Part shown: piece after piece, positions 1 through 9,441 of the stretch
Numbering within the stretch: position 1 is the first letter of the stretch
Layout: every line of letters begins with the position of its first letter
DNA from: Actinomycetota bacterium
GTDB taxonomy: Bacteria > Actinomycetota > Actinomycetes > Propionibacteriales > Propionibacteriaceae
Direction: 5' to 3'
Length of the DNA stretch: 64,000 nt
Assembly: GCA_020161795.1 (NCBI GenBank)
Contig: JAIUOR010000015.1
Coordinates: forward strand, 1 to 64,000
The notes under the pieces: model-generated
What the model was told of the DNA's origin: nothing
Seen by the model: only the letters and a program-made list of their open reading frames with translations
Databases searched by the model: none
Program-made: the position numbers and the translations under genes

Positions 1-135
1 CCCACCGAAGCGCTGAACGGCCGACTCGAACACCTCCGCGGCAGCGCCCTCGGCTTCCGCAACCTCACCCACTACATCGCCAGATCACTACTCGAAACCG
101 GCGGATTCAGACCCCGACTACACCGTGGATTGTGA
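1..135 (+). CDS. ISL3-family transposase, C-terminal fragment (cut by window edge)
   Basis: Reading frame 1 is open from the window edge to a TGA at 133-135 and encodes the last 44 residues of a transposase. The residues ALNGRLEHLRGSALGFRN, followed by a tract with YIARSLLE and GGFRPRL, are typical of the extreme C-terminus of ISL3-family DDE transposases. The stop codon lies inside the terminal inverted repeat, as is common in this family. The catalytic DDE residues would lie upstream of the window, so activity cannot be judged. Confidence in the family is good; the exact IS name cannot be given. Confidence 0.85.
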   Translation, partial: PTEALNGRLEHLRGSALGFRNLTHYIARSLLETGGFRPRLHRGL

Positions 136-141
136 AGAGCC
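121..141 (+). mobile_element. Right inverted repeat (IRR) of the ISL3-family element
   Basis: Read on the minus strand from 141, the end begins GGCTCTTCACAATCCACGG. GGCTCTTC is a characteristic ISL3-family terminus. The next eight bases, AAATAACT (142-149), would be the 8-bp target duplication usual for the family; the left end is outside the window, so this is unproven. Confidence 0.8.
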
Positions 142-192
142 AAATAACTGCTCCAGCCGACAGATATGGCGGCGAGTCGGCACTATTTGGCA
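138..192 (-). repeat. 55-bp palindromic element, copy 1 (damaged by the IS)
   Basis: Right arm CACTATTTGGCA (181-192) faces a left arm whose surviving part AAATA (142-146) abuts the IS end. The flank CAGAAAGTG beyond the right arm is, read in reverse, the same CACTTTCTG that precedes copies at 20202 and 54502. The arm-to-arm span is 55 bp, as in the other copies, and an inner stem CCGAC/GTCGG (157-161/176-180) is present. The outer tail of the left arm has been replaced by IS sequence. Confidence 0.6.
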
Positions 193-243
193 GAAAGTGG
201 CGCGCTGCCGGCCAGCCGGCATCGGTGGCGTACAGTCGCGACC

Positions 244-1407
244 ATGGACTCCTCGCTGGCGCGCTGGCTGGTCGGGCCGGAGGGGGCAGAGGCGCTGGCG
301 GAGGCGTCCGCCTGGCCGGATCCGTCATCGCTGGCGGCAGCACAGGCGCTGCGTCGCCGCTGGACGCCGGAGCAGTCCGCGGCGGTCACCCGGCAGGTGG
401 AGTTGCGCAGGCGAGCGGTGGTCAAGTTCGGGGAGCGGGCGGCCGGGTTGTTCTTCACCTCCGACGGGCTGGAACAGGCCACCCGCGAGAACGTCGCACG
501 CTGGCGAGCTGCCCGGTTCGTCGCCGCCGGGGCAACGCGGGTGATCGACCTCGGCTGCGGGATCGGGGCGGATTCGCTGGCCTTCGCCGAAGCCGGGCTC
601 GAGGTGGTGGCGGTCGAGCTCGATCCGGCCACCGCCCTGCTGGCCCAGGCCAATCTGGGGGAGCGTGGCCGGGTGGTCGCGGGCGATGCGGTGGCGCTGG
701 CCGACGAGCTGCTTCGGCCGGGCGATGCCGTCTTCCTCGACCCGGCACGCCGTACCGCTCGCGGCCGCACCTGGAAGCTGGCCGAGGTCAGCCCGCCCTG
801 GAGCTACGCCGTCCGGTTGCTCCGGGAGCGGCTCGCCTGCGTCAAGGCCGCCCCCGGGCTGGGGTATGCCGAGATCCCGCCCGCCGTCGCCGTCGCGGGG
901 GTGGAGGAGCGCGGTGACTTCGTCGAACTCAGCCTGTGGTCCCCGAGCCCCGACTGGCCACCGGGATCGCGCTCGGTGGTACTGCTCCCGGAAGGCCTGG
1001 AGCAGAGGGTCGAGCAGCGAGCCGAGCCGGTGGTCGGCGGCGTCGGGAGATACCTCTACGAGCCGAGACCGGCGGTGATCCGGCTGAACGGGATCCCGCT
1101 GGTGGCCGAGCAGGTGGCCGGCTGGCGGCTGGCTCCCGGCATCGCCTACCTCGCCTCCGACACCCTGGTCGCCACGCCGCTGGCCACCGTCTTCGAGATC
1201 GAGCAGGTGCTGCCCCATGACGAGCGGACGCTGCGCGCCTGGGCGCGGGAGGCCGGGATCGGCACCCTGGAGATCAAGGTCCGCGGCCTGGAGGTCGATC
1301 CCGCCTTACTGCGGCGTCGCCTGAAGCTCTCCGGCCCCAATTCCGCGACCGTCGTCCTCACCCCGACCCCCGCAGGCGTCCGCGCGTTGGTCGCCCATCG
1401 GCTGTGA
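244..1407 (+). CDS. Class I SAM-dependent methyltransferase, THUMP-like
   Basis: The 387-residue protein has the SAM-binding motif I IDLGCGIGADSLAF at about residues 101-114, an acidic loop VAVELDP after strand 2, and FLDPARR later in the Rossmann fold. Its C-terminal third resembles the THUMP-like domain that accompanies this actinobacterial methyltransferase family; the substrate is unknown, RNA being a guess from the domain. The ATG at 244 is preferred over an upstream ATG at 166 because a -10 box TACAGT (231-236) lies exactly 7 nt before it, indicating a leaderless mRNA. The neighbour on the right is convergent, with 47 bp between stops. Confidence 0.75.
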   Translation: MDSSLARWLVGPEGAEALAEASAWPDPSSLAAAQALRRRWTPEQSAAVTRQVELRRRAVVKFGERAAGLFFTSDGLEQATRENVARWRAARFVAAGATRVIDLGCGIGADSLAFAEAGLEVVAVELDPATALLAQANLGERGRVVAGDAVALADELLRPGDAVFLDPARRTARGRTWKLAEVSPPWSYAVRLLRERLACVKAAPGLGYAEIPPAVAVAGVEERGDFVELSLWSPSPDWPPGSRSVVLLPEGLEQRVEQRAEPVVGGVGRYLYEPRPAVIRLNGIPLVAEQVAGWRLAPGIAYLASDTLVATPLATVFEIEQVLPHDERTLRAWAREAGIGTLEIKVRGLEVDPALLRRRLKLSGPNSATVVLTPTPAGVRALVAHRL

Positions 1408-1454
1408 GATCGCGATGACCGCCGCCTGCGCGGACGGATGGCCGCGAGCCGGTG

Positions 1455-2753
1455 TCAGCTGAGCTGCCAGGAGTGGGGCGGGACGCCGTCCATGGGCTCG
1501 TCGGAGATGTTCAGACGGAGCTCCAAGCGCTGATCCGCCCCGGCCAGGTGAATCGTGATCGAAGTGTTCGACACCGCGGAGGTGGTGACATCGGCATCGG
1601 CCAGCCAGGGGTGACGACGGCGCAGCGCGATCATGGCCCGGTAGTGGTCGTGGAGGTCGGCTCCGAAGGGCAGCAGGCCGTCGGGCGAGTCCGGGAAGGG
1701 CGGGCGCACCGCGTCGTCCCCCGCCGCGTGCTCCTGCTTCTCACCGGTGAACCCCTGCTCGTCGCCGGCGTAGACCGACGGCACCCCGGGCAGCAGCATC
1801 AGCAGCGTCACGGCCAGCCGGACATGCCGCGGATCCTCCAACTGGGTGGCGATCCGAGTGACGTCGTGATTGCTCAGGAAGGTCTGTGGCCGGAACACCT
1901 TCAGCATCTCGCGATGGTGCTGCAGCGCCCAGTCGAGGGCGAAGAAATTGCGGTCCTTCAGGGCCGTCCAGGTGAGATGCCACAGTTCGTACTGGGTGAC
2001 CGAGTCGACTCCCGAGCTGAGGACGAACTCCTCGTAGGGGCCGTGGATCACCTCGCCCAGCACCCAGACCTCCGGGTGGGCGGCCCGTACCCGCTCGATG
2101 ATCGGACGCCAGGCCGGCGCTCCGGCGGCGTAGGCGGCGTCGAGCCGCCAGGCGTCCGCGCCGCGATCCAGCCAGTGGATCATCACGTCGCCGACGTACT
2201 CGGCGACGGCCGGGTTGGCCAGGTTGAGCTCCACCAGCCGGGGGTGGCCCTCGAAGTTCCACGGGTACCCCTCGTCGGACCATTTGATCCAGCCGCCCTC
2301 GGGGGTGTCCGGTCCGGCAGCGATCGCACGCCGGACGATCTCGTGATCGCGAGCCAGGTGGTTGAACACCCCGTCCAGGCAGAGCCGGATGCCGCGTGCC
2401 TTCGCCTGCGCGACCAGTTCGTCGAAGTCGGCATCGTCGCCCAGCCGCGGGTCGATCCGGTAGTGGTCGAGGGTGTCGTACCCGTGAGAGCCGGCGGCGA
2501 ACACCGGTGCCAGCAGCAACCCGTTGGCTCCCAGTTCGACGAGGTAGTCCAGCCAGTTCAGCAGCTGGGGTAGCCGGTGGCTGACCTGGCTCACCGCGTT
2601 GCGCTCGGCGTCCACGAAGCCGAGCGGATAGACGTGCCACCAGATGACACTCGCGGGCCAGTCCAGCGGAGCGGCGGACCGGGCCTGCTCGGGTTCGTCC
2701 GAGGGCGAAGCCGAGCTTGACGAGCGTAGCGAGGAGTCGTCAGGGGTCGTCAT
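1455..2753 (-). CDS. Alpha-amylase family glycoside hydrolase (GH13)
   Basis: This 432-residue protein has a TIM-barrel GH13 core starting near residue 37 (VIWWHVYPLGF). All three GH13 acidic residues are visible: nucleophile D205 in WRLDAAYA, acid/base E234 in VLGEVIHG and D297 in FLSNHDVTR; LCLDGVFNH near 125-132 is conserved region I. It is short for GH13, with a small C-terminal beta domain and no signal peptide, so it is a cytoplasmic enzyme acting on alpha-glucans or maltodextrins; exact specificity is not readable. The N-terminal 30 residues are Ser/Pro-rich. A -10 box TAGAAT (minus strand, 2766-2761) sits 7 nt before the ATG, so the mRNA is probably leaderless. A second GH13 enzyme is at 18372. 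Confidence 0.85.
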   Translation of the reverse strand: MTTPDDSSLRSSSSASPSDEPEQARSAAPLDWPASVIWWHVYPLGFVDAERNAVSQVSHRLPQLLNWLDYLVELGANGLLLAPVFAAGSHGYDTLDHYRIDPRLGDDADFDELVAQAKARGIRLCLDGVFNHLARDHEIVRRAIAAGPDTPEGGWIKWSDEGYPWNFEGHPRLVELNLANPAVAEYVGDVMIHWLDRGADAWRLDAAYAAGAPAWRPIIERVRAAHPEVWVLGEVIHGPYEEFVLSSGVDSVTQYELWHLTWTALKDRNFFALDWALQHHREMLKVFRPQTFLSNHDVTRIATQLEDPRHVRLAVTLLMLLPGVPSVYAGDEQGFTGEKQEHAAGDDAVRPPFPDSPDGLLPFGADLHDHYRAMIALRRRHPWLADADVTTSAVSNTSITIHLAGADQRLELRLNISDEPMDGVPPHSWQLS

Positions 2754-2808
2754 TCCCGAGATTCTAGCCAGGTCGGATCCCGAAGCCGGGGCGCCGGCAC
2801 GCGGGTTA

Positions 2809-2835
2809 CTGGCACTCGGCTTGATCGAGTGCTAG
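2809..2835 (+). promoter_or_regulatory. CIRCE element 1 (HrcA operator)
   Basis: CTGGCACTC, nine bases, GAGTGCTAG. The arms are a perfect 9-bp inverted repeat and match the CIRCE consensus TTAGCACTC-N9-GAGTGCTAA except at the outer bases. This is the known binding site of the heat-shock repressor HrcA. Confidence 0.9.
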
Positions 2836-2849
2836 CGCCGGTATAGATT
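2821..2849 (+). promoter_or_regulatory. Predicted groES-groEL promoter between two CIRCE boxes
   Basis: A -35-like TTGATC (2821-2826) inside the spacer of CIRCE 1 is followed after 17 bp by a -10-like TAGATT (2844-2849). The start of transcription would fall at about 2856, inside CIRCE 2, so HrcA bound at either box would block RNA polymerase. Placement is by inspection only. Confidence 0.5.
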
Positions 2850-2853
2850 CGGT

Positions 2854-2880
2854 TTAGCACTCTCCCTAGGAGTGTGCCAA
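2854..2880 (+). promoter_or_regulatory. CIRCE element 2 (two mismatches in right arm)
   Basis: TTAGCACTC, nine bases, GTGTGCCAA. The left arm is a perfect CIRCE half-site and the right arm differs from GAGTGCTAA at two positions. It lies 18 bp downstream of CIRCE 1. Confidence 0.8.
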
Positions 2881-2965
2881 CGCCGAGGTGGCACCGCGAC
2901 GACACCGGAGCACGAACCTGACCACTCGGGGCCATAGGGCCCACCATGAACGAAAGGGTTTTGAC

Positions 2966-3262
2966 GTGGCAGTCACGATCAAGCCGCTCGAGGATCGCAT
3001 CCTCGTCCAGCCGCTGGAGGCCGAGCAGACCACCGCCTCCGGCCTGGTCATCCCCGATACCGCCAAGGAGAAGCCGCAGGAGGGTCGCGTCCTGGCCACC
3101 GGCCCCGGGCGGATCGACGACAACGGCAACCGCGTCCCGCTGGACGTCGCCGAGGGTGACATCGTCATCTTCAGCAAGTACGGCGGCACCGAGGTCAAGT
3201 ACAACGGCGAGGAGTACCTGTTGCTCAACGCCCGCGACATCCTCGCCGTCGTCACCAAGTAA
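2966..3262 (+). CDS. groES: Co-chaperonin GroES (Cpn10)
   Basis: The 98-residue protein ([20 protein letters not shown] at the start) is full length for GroES. It forms the heptameric lid of the chaperonin. The mobile loop [19 protein letters not shown] and the C-terminal [13 protein letters not shown] are conserved. The GTG at 2966 is chosen because the preceding AAAGG (2953-2957) is a plausible ribosome binding site and the family starts here; an ATG at 2888 in the same frame would add unconserved residues. It is the first gene of a two-gene operon, with groEL 12 bp downstream, under double CIRCE control. Confidence 0.96.
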   Translation: MAVTIKPLEDRILVQPLEAEQTTASGLVIPDTAKEKPQEGRVLATGPGRIDDNGNRVPLDVAEGDIVIFSKYGGTEVKYNGEEYLLLNARDILAVVTK

Positions 3263-4885
<1,623 letters not shown>

Positions 4886-4898
4886 GTAGTCCCTTCGG

Positions 4899-4928
4899 AC
4901 GGGCCCTCACCCTCGGGTGGGGGCCCGT
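4899..4928 (+). terminator. Terminator hairpin after groEL
   Basis: ACGGGCCC (4899-4906) pairs with GGGCCCGT (4921-4928), and the intervening CACC/GGTG extends the stem. Only a short TTC follows, so it is an actinobacterial-type hairpin terminator without a long U-run. Confidence 0.75.
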
Positions 4929-4958
4929 TCTGCTGCCCAGGCACTGCGGCGCATCCGA

Positions 4959-5029
4959 GCAGAAACCGGGTGGCTCAGGGTGGCTGAGTGGATAATCCAG
5001 TCGTCGGGGCGAAATCGCCCGGTTTCTGC
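4959..5029 (+). repeat. 71-bp hairpin repeat, copy A
   Basis: Perfect 12-bp arms GCAGAAACCGGG (4959-4970) and CCCGGTTTCTGC (5018-5029). The internal motif GTGGCTGAGTGGATA (4980-4994) is identical in copy B at the same offset of 21 bp. Confidence 0.75.
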
Positions 5030-5130
5030 GGAAAGAGCTGGTGAGAGGCGGGTCCGGCTGGACGATGGCAGCGGGCCGAGCTGCCAACACCGAGCTAAGC
5101 CGCAGTGACCGAGCCAAGCTGCCCTGACAC

Positions 5131-5201
5131 GCAGAATCCGGGTGATTCTGAGTGGCTGAGTGGATATTGCCGGCAGCCGGGCCGGATTACCCGGTTTGTG
5201 C
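5131..5201 (+). repeat. 71-bp hairpin repeat, copy B
   Basis: Arms GCAGAATCCGGG (5131-5142) and CCCGGTTTGTGC (5190-5201) pair imperfectly. Total length, arm length and the internal motif GTGGCTGAGTGGATA (5152-5166) match copy A, 172 bp upstream. Confidence 0.75.
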
Positions 5202-5300
5202 GGGCCATGGGTCGGGGCGAGGGGGAATCGTCCCCCAGGAGGATGACGTCTGCCCGTGAGGACGACGCGGCCTGGCGGGTGGCTCGCCTACCGTGGCGGT

Positions 5301-6233
5301 ATGAGTGAGACCCACCCGGAGAGTCCCGGGATCGAGGCGGACGGCCTCAAGCGCGCGTTCGGCGACGTGCGGGCGGTGGACGGCGTCAGTTTCGTCGCAC
5401 CGGCCGGCGCGGTCACCGCGCTGATCGGCCCCAACGGATCCGGCAAGACCACGTTGTTGCTGCTGCTGGCCGGGCTGCTGAAGCCCGACGCCGGACGTGC
5501 CGCGGTCGGCGGGTTCGATCTCGCCACCCACAACCTGCAGGCCCGCTCCCGAGTCGGCTGGATGCCCGATGTCTTCGGCACCTGGGATTCGCTGACCTGC
5601 GTCGAGATCCTCGCCACCTTCGCCCGGGCCTACGGCATCGCCAAGCCGGAGGCGGAACGCCGTGCGCTGGAACTGCTGCACAAGGTCTACCTCGACGAGT
5701 TCGCGCCCCGGCCGGCCCGGGTGCTCAGCCGTGGTCAGAAGCAGCGGCTCGGACTGGCCCGGGCGCTGGTGCACGATCCGTCCGTGCTGCTGCTGGACGA
5801 GCCAGCTTCGGGTCTCGACCCGCGTTCCCGGATCGAGCTGCGCGAGGTGCTGCGCGATCTTGCCGCTCAGGGCAAGACGGTGCTGGTCTCGTCCCACGTG
5901 CTCAGCGAACTCGAAGAGGTCTACGACCACGCCGTCTTCCTCTCCCAGGGCCGGACGGTCGAACTCGCGACCGCTGCCCAGCCGGCCTCGATGAGCCGTG
6001 GCTGGCGGCTGGACGCCATCGACCCGGTCGCGCTGCGGACCTTCCTGGACGACGCCGACATCCCCTGGCAGCCCGGCGCCGGCGGCGAGGTGGTCGTCCA
6101 GCTGGCCAGCTACGAATCCGCCGCCGAGTTGCTGCACGCCGCGGTGGCTGCCGGCGTACTGGTGCACACCGTGGCGCCGTTGTCGGGCCGGCTGGAAGAG
6201 GCCTACCTTTCACTGGATCAGGAGCGGGTATGA
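5301..6233 (+). CDS. ABC-2 type exporter, ATP-binding protein
   Basis: This 310-residue ATPase has Walker A GPNGSGKTT (43-51), signature LSRGQKQRLGLARAL (from about 142) and Walker B SVLLLDEP (161-168), followed by the D-loop SGLDP and the switch His in VLVSSHVLSE. It energises the membrane partner at 6230, with which it overlaps by 4 bp (ATGA), so the two are translationally coupled. The C-terminal 90 residues are the variable domain usual in drug or bacteriocin-type exporters. The ATG at 5301 follows the -10 box TACCGT (5289-5294) by 6 nt, which points to a leaderless start. The substrate is unknown. Confidence 0.88.
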   Translation: MSETHPESPGIEADGLKRAFGDVRAVDGVSFVAPAGAVTALIGPNGSGKTTLLLLLAGLLKPDAGRAAVGGFDLATHNLQARSRVGWMPDVFGTWDSLTCVEILATFARAYGIAKPEAERRALELLHKVYLDEFAPRPARVLSRGQKQRLGLARALVHDPSVLLLDEPASGLDPRSRIELREVLRDLAAQGKTVLVSSHVLSELEEVYDHAVFLSQGRTVELATAAQPASMSRGWRLDAIDPVALRTFLDDADIPWQPGAGGEVVVQLASYESAAELLHAAVAAGVLVHTVAPLSGRLEEAYLSLDQERV

Positions 6234-7465
6234 ACACGTGGTCGTTGAGCTGGCACGGCCTGCGAACGGTCGTCAGCCTCGAACTCCGGCAGCGGATCCG
6301 ATCCCCGCGGTGGATGGTGGCGCTGGCCGCCTGGTTCGTCCTGATCGGTGGCATCACCGGACTGGTGATCTATTCGATGTCGTACCTGTACGGCGATCGC
6401 GGGTACGCGTCGGAGTACAGCGCCGGTCCGCTGGCCTTCGGCATCATCACCATGTTCGTGCTCGGCATGGGCCTGATGATCGCGCCGGCCTTCACGTCGA
6501 CCTCCATCAACGGCGACCGTTCGTCCGGCACTCTCGCCACCCTGCAGGCCACTCGCCTGTCGGCCTTCGAGATCGCGGCCGGCAAGCTGATCGCGGCCTG
6601 GCTGGCCGCGGCGGTGTTCCTGGTGGTGGCGCTGCCGTTCATCGTCTGGACGATGGTGCTCGGCTGGATCTCGATCTGGCAGGTGGCGGTCTGCTTCGCG
6701 GTGGTGTTCGCCCTGGTGGCGGTGGTGTGTGCGATCGGTCTGGGCTGGTCGGCACTGATCCAGCGGACCGCCGGGGCGACGGTGATGACCTATCTCAGCG
6801 TCGTCCTGCTCAGCATCATCAGCCCGATGGTGATGGTGCTGTCGATGCCGTTCACCCTCGAAGAGACCACCTACAAGGTGTGGGGACTGCCCGAGAGCGT
6901 CTCCAATGCCTACTACGACGAGGTCAACCGGTACTGGGAGCAGCATCCGGACGGCGATGGGTCGGGCCTTCCCGCCCCGCCGGTCGGCGAATGCACCTGG
7001 ACCGAACAGCGGTACGAGAACTACCGCACGGACCGGCTGTGGTGGCTGTTGGTGCCGAACCCGTTCGTGATCGTCGCCGATGCGGCCCCGCTGCCGGATG
7101 TCGCCCGGGACAGGCTGGACACCTACGTCAACATGTCGTCCGATCCGCTGGCCGGCATCCGCCTGGGGGTCCGCTCGATGGCGATCGGTCCGGAGCTGGT
7201 GCGCGACGACTGCATCTGGCTGTACAACGAGCTGGGCTACAACGTCGACTGGAATGAGGACGGCACGCCGAACCTGACCACCCAGAACGGAACCCCGGTG
7301 CCCTACGACAGCCCGGTGCCGCAGCGCACCGTCGATGCCGGTTCTCCGGTCTGGCCCTGGGGTCTGGGGGTCAATCTGGCGATTGGCGTCGTGTTCTTCT
7401 GGGTCGCGGTGCGCCGCCTGGCGATTCCCTACGGCGTCCTCCCGCGGGGCGTCCGGGTCGCCTGA
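6230..7465 (+). CDS. ABC-2 type exporter, membrane protein
   Basis: A 411-residue membrane protein with an N-terminal segment at about 24-50, a cluster of hydrophobic helices between about 80 and 220, a large hydrophilic loop of about 150 residues, and a final helix near 380-400. The conserved ABC-2 motif NGDRSSGTLATLQATRLS follows the second helix. It should form the pore for the ATPase encoded immediately upstream. The big extracytoplasmic loop between the last two helices is unusual compared with the standard six-helix ABC-2 layout. The following gene is convergent. Confidence 0.8.
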   Translation: MNTWSLSWHGLRTVVSLELRQRIRSPRWMVALAAWFVLIGGITGLVIYSMSYLYGDRGYASEYSAGPLAFGIITMFVLGMGLMIAPAFTSTSINGDRSSGTLATLQATRLSAFEIAAGKLIAAWLAAAVFLVVALPFIVWTMVLGWISIWQVAVCFAVVFALVAVVCAIGLGWSALIQRTAGATVMTYLSVVLLSIISPMVMVLSMPFTLEETTYKVWGLPESVSNAYYDEVNRYWEQHPDGDGSGLPAPPVGECTWTEQRYENYRTDRLWWLLVPNPFVIVADAAPLPDVARDRLDTYVNMSSDPLAGIRLGVRSMAIGPELVRDDCIWLYNELGYNVDWNEDGTPNLTTQNGTPVPYDSPVPQRTVDAGSPVWPWGLGVNLAIGVVFFWVAVRRLAIPYGVLPRGVRVA

Positions 7466-7517
7466 CCGGGCCGTTCCACCCTCCGTCGGAGCTGAAGTGG
7501 GCTTTTGGTCGGCCAGC

Positions 7518-8198
7518 TCAGCTGCCGGCCTGGGCCAGACCGGTCTCGTAGGCGACCACGACGGCCTGGACGCGGTCGCGGACGCCGAGCTTGGCCAGGA
7601 TGTGGCGGACGTGGGTCTTCACGGTGGTCTCCGAGAGGTACAACTCGGCCGACAGCTCGGCGTTCGACAACCCCCGCGCGATCAGCTGCAGGATCTCGCG
7701 CTCCCGCTCGGTCAACCCGGCCAGTCGTGGGTCGGGCTCGCTGGAGGCGGAGGGGGTGACGCCGGTGGCGACATGCTCCAGCAGCCGCCTGGTGGAGGAC
7801 GGCGCGATCACCGCGTCGCCGCTGTGCACGGTGCGGACGGCCGTCAGCAGGTCGGCGGGCGGGGCGTTCTTCAGCAGGAAGCCGGAGGCGCCGGCGCGGA
7901 TCGCGCTCAGCAGGTACTCGTCCACGTCGTAGGTGGTGAGCATGATCACCTTCGGCGCGTCGCAGTTCTCCAGGATGCGGCTGGTCGCCTCGATGCCGTC
8001 CATCCCCGGCATCCGGACGTCCATCAGGATGATGTCAGTGGGGGTCCGGGCGAGCCGGACCGCCTCCACGCCGTCGCCGGCCTCCCAGGCGACCACCAGG
8101 TCGGGCTGGGATCCGATCACCATCGCCAGCCCGGCTCGCACCAGCTGCTGGTCGTCCACCACCCCCACCCGGATCGGCTCGGTCACGCTCTCACTCAT
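7518..8198 (-). CDS. LuxR/NarL-family response regulator
   Basis: This 226-residue regulator has the acidic pair VVDDQQL (14-20), phosphoacceptor D60 in DIILMDVRMPG, the conserved Lys in GFLLKNAPP, and a C-terminal LuxR helix-turn-helix (LTEREREILQLIARGLSN and ETTVKTHVRHILAKLGV). The ATG at 8198 is chosen because AGGAGG lies 6 nt upstream, whereas the ATG at 8204 would directly abut it. The start overlaps the stop of the kinase gene by 8 bp, so the pair is co-translated. Target genes are not evident; the convergent ABC exporter is a candidate by proximity only. Confidence 0.9.
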   Translation of the reverse strand: MSESVTEPIRVGVVDDQQLVRAGLAMVIGSQPDLVVAWEAGDGVEAVRLARTPTDIILMDVRMPGMDGIEATSRILENCDAPKVIMLTTYDVDEYLLSAIRAGASGFLLKNAPPADLLTAVRTVHSGDAVIAPSSTRRLLEHVATGVTPSASSEPDPRLAGLTEREREILQLIARGLSNAELSAELYLSETTVKTHVRHILAKLGVRDRVQAVVVAYETGLAQAGS

Positions 8199-8973
8199 GG
8201 ACATCCTCCTTCGGGCAGGGCGCCGGCAGTACCGCCCGGACGCGGAAGCCGCCCTGCGGCTGCGGCCCGGCCTCACAACTGCCGCCGACGATCTCGGCGC
8301 GTTCCTGCATCCCGACCAGGCCGAGGCCACCGCTGCTGGCCGGGGTGGCCTCGCTGTCGCCGGCATCGGTGACGGTCAGCACCACTTCGCCGGGCACCCA
8401 GTTCTCGGTCACCACGACCCGGGCGGCGGGAGCGTGCTTCATCACATTGGTCAGGGCTTCCTGACAGATCCGGTACAGCGCCAGCCCGATCGCCGACGGC
8501 AGCGGACGGGGTTCGCCCAACTGGACGAAGCTCGCCGCCACCCCGGCGTCGCGGGCGTCGGCGACCAGCTCGGCTATCCCGGTCTGGTTGGGGACGGGGG
8601 AGAGTTCGGGCCGCTCCTCGCTGCGCAGCATGCCGAGGATGCGCCGGGTGTCGGCCAGCGCCAGGCGTCCGGTGTCGGCGATGGTCTCCAAGGCGCGCTT
8701 GGTGGCGGCCGGATCGGTGGTGTAACTCCCGCCGTCCGCCTGGGCGACCATGATCGCCAGCGAGTGCGCGATCACGTCGTGCATCTCCCGCAGAATGCGG
8801 GTCCGTTCGGCGGCGACCGCGATGTCCACCTGGTTCTGATCGTGCTCGGTCAGGGCGGTCTGCTGCTCCGCCTGGAGCCGCGCGCCCTCGCGGCGAGCTC
8901 GTTGCCACAGCACCGCCAGCACTGCGCATCCGGCCAGTGCGAGCGCGAGCAGGACGCCCAGCAGCGTTGTCAT
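8191..8973 (-). CDS. Sensor histidine kinase (HisKA_3 type)
   Basis: A small 260-residue kinase with one N-terminal membrane helix (about 3-23), a short linker, the HisKA_3 dimerisation box with phosphoacceptor H65 in ILREMHDVIAHSL, N-box ALTNVMKHAP, and C-terminal G-box GGLGLVGMQERAE. It phosphorylates the response regulator encoded directly downstream. The sensory part is minimal. Its start overlaps the stop of the DUF3054 gene (ATGA), so the membrane protein, kinase and regulator form one operon, and the DUF3054 protein may supply sensing. Confidence 0.88.
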   Translation of the reverse strand: MTTLLGVLLALALAGCAVLAVLWQRARREGARLQAEQQTALTEHDQNQVDIAVAAERTRILREMHDVIAHSLAIMVAQADGGSYTTDPAATKRALETIADTGRLALADTRRILGMLRSEERPELSPVPNQTGIAELVADARDAGVAASFVQLGEPRPLPSAIGLALYRICQEALTNVMKHAPAARVVVTENWVPGEVVLTVTDAGDSEATPASSGGLGLVGMQERAEIVGGSCEAGPQPQGGFRVRAVLPAPCPKEDVHE

Positions 8974-9314
8974 GATCGCCGAGCCAGTGCCGCGGCGAGG
9001 GCCCGCCAGCCGAGCAACAGCAGCCCCAGCACCGCCGCTGTGACCACGACGAAAGGCAGCTGGGCGGTGTCACCGCCGAGCAGCCGCAGCCCGAGGCCGC
9101 CACCGACGGTCACCACCCAGGCCATCAGCCCCGCCCGCCACCAGCTGTCGCCGCCGAATCGCGAGGCGAGCAGCGAGCCGGCGAGCGCCGCGACCACGAA
9201 CGGCCAGGCGGTCTGCGCGATTCCTGGCAGGGAGAGCTCGGAGCCGTGCGAGGCCCGTCCGATGATCGCGAACACGAGGGCTGCCGCCACGTCGATTCCC
9301 AGCGCGCGCCCCAT
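8970..9314 (-). CDS. DUF3054 integral membrane protein
   Basis: A 114-residue protein with four predicted membrane helices. The N-terminal DVAAALVFAIIGRASHG and the middle AQTAWPFVVAALAGSLLA match the DUF3054 family of actinobacteria, for which no function is established. It is the first gene of an operon with a histidine kinase and response regulator. The ATG follows a minus-strand -10 box TAGGGT (9327-9322) by 7 nt, so its transcript is probably leaderless. Confidence 0.75.
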   Translation of the reverse strand: MGRALGIDVAAALVFAIIGRASHGSELSLPGIAQTAWPFVVAALAGSLLASRFGGDSWWRAGLMAWVVTVGGGLGLRLLGGDTAQLPFVVVTAAVLGLLLLGWRALAAALARRS

Positions 9315-9441
9315 GGGCTCGACCCTAGCGGTTCCGTATCGCGCCTCGTCGCAGCAACCGGAACGGGTCGGGGATCGACCGGGGTTCGGCCGGACCTCCG
9401 GGGAGCGAAGGTGGTGGAGTCGGGGCGCCGACGGTGAGGCG

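Larger units (their letters stand above)
4886..5300. other. 415-bp intergenic region with terminator and paired hairpin repeats
   Basis: No convincing gene is present; short open frames here lack homology and cross the repeats. It contains the groEL terminator, two 71-bp hairpin elements, a GC-rich spacer with a GGCAGC...GCTGCC hairpin near 5067-5085, and the -10 box of the next gene (TACCGT, 5289-5294). Confidence 0.7.

Noticed and set aside
4980-4994. GTGGCTGAGTGG resembles the D-arm region of a serine or leucine tRNA.
   Set aside because: No acceptor stem, anticodon arm or TPsiC arm can be assembled around either copy.
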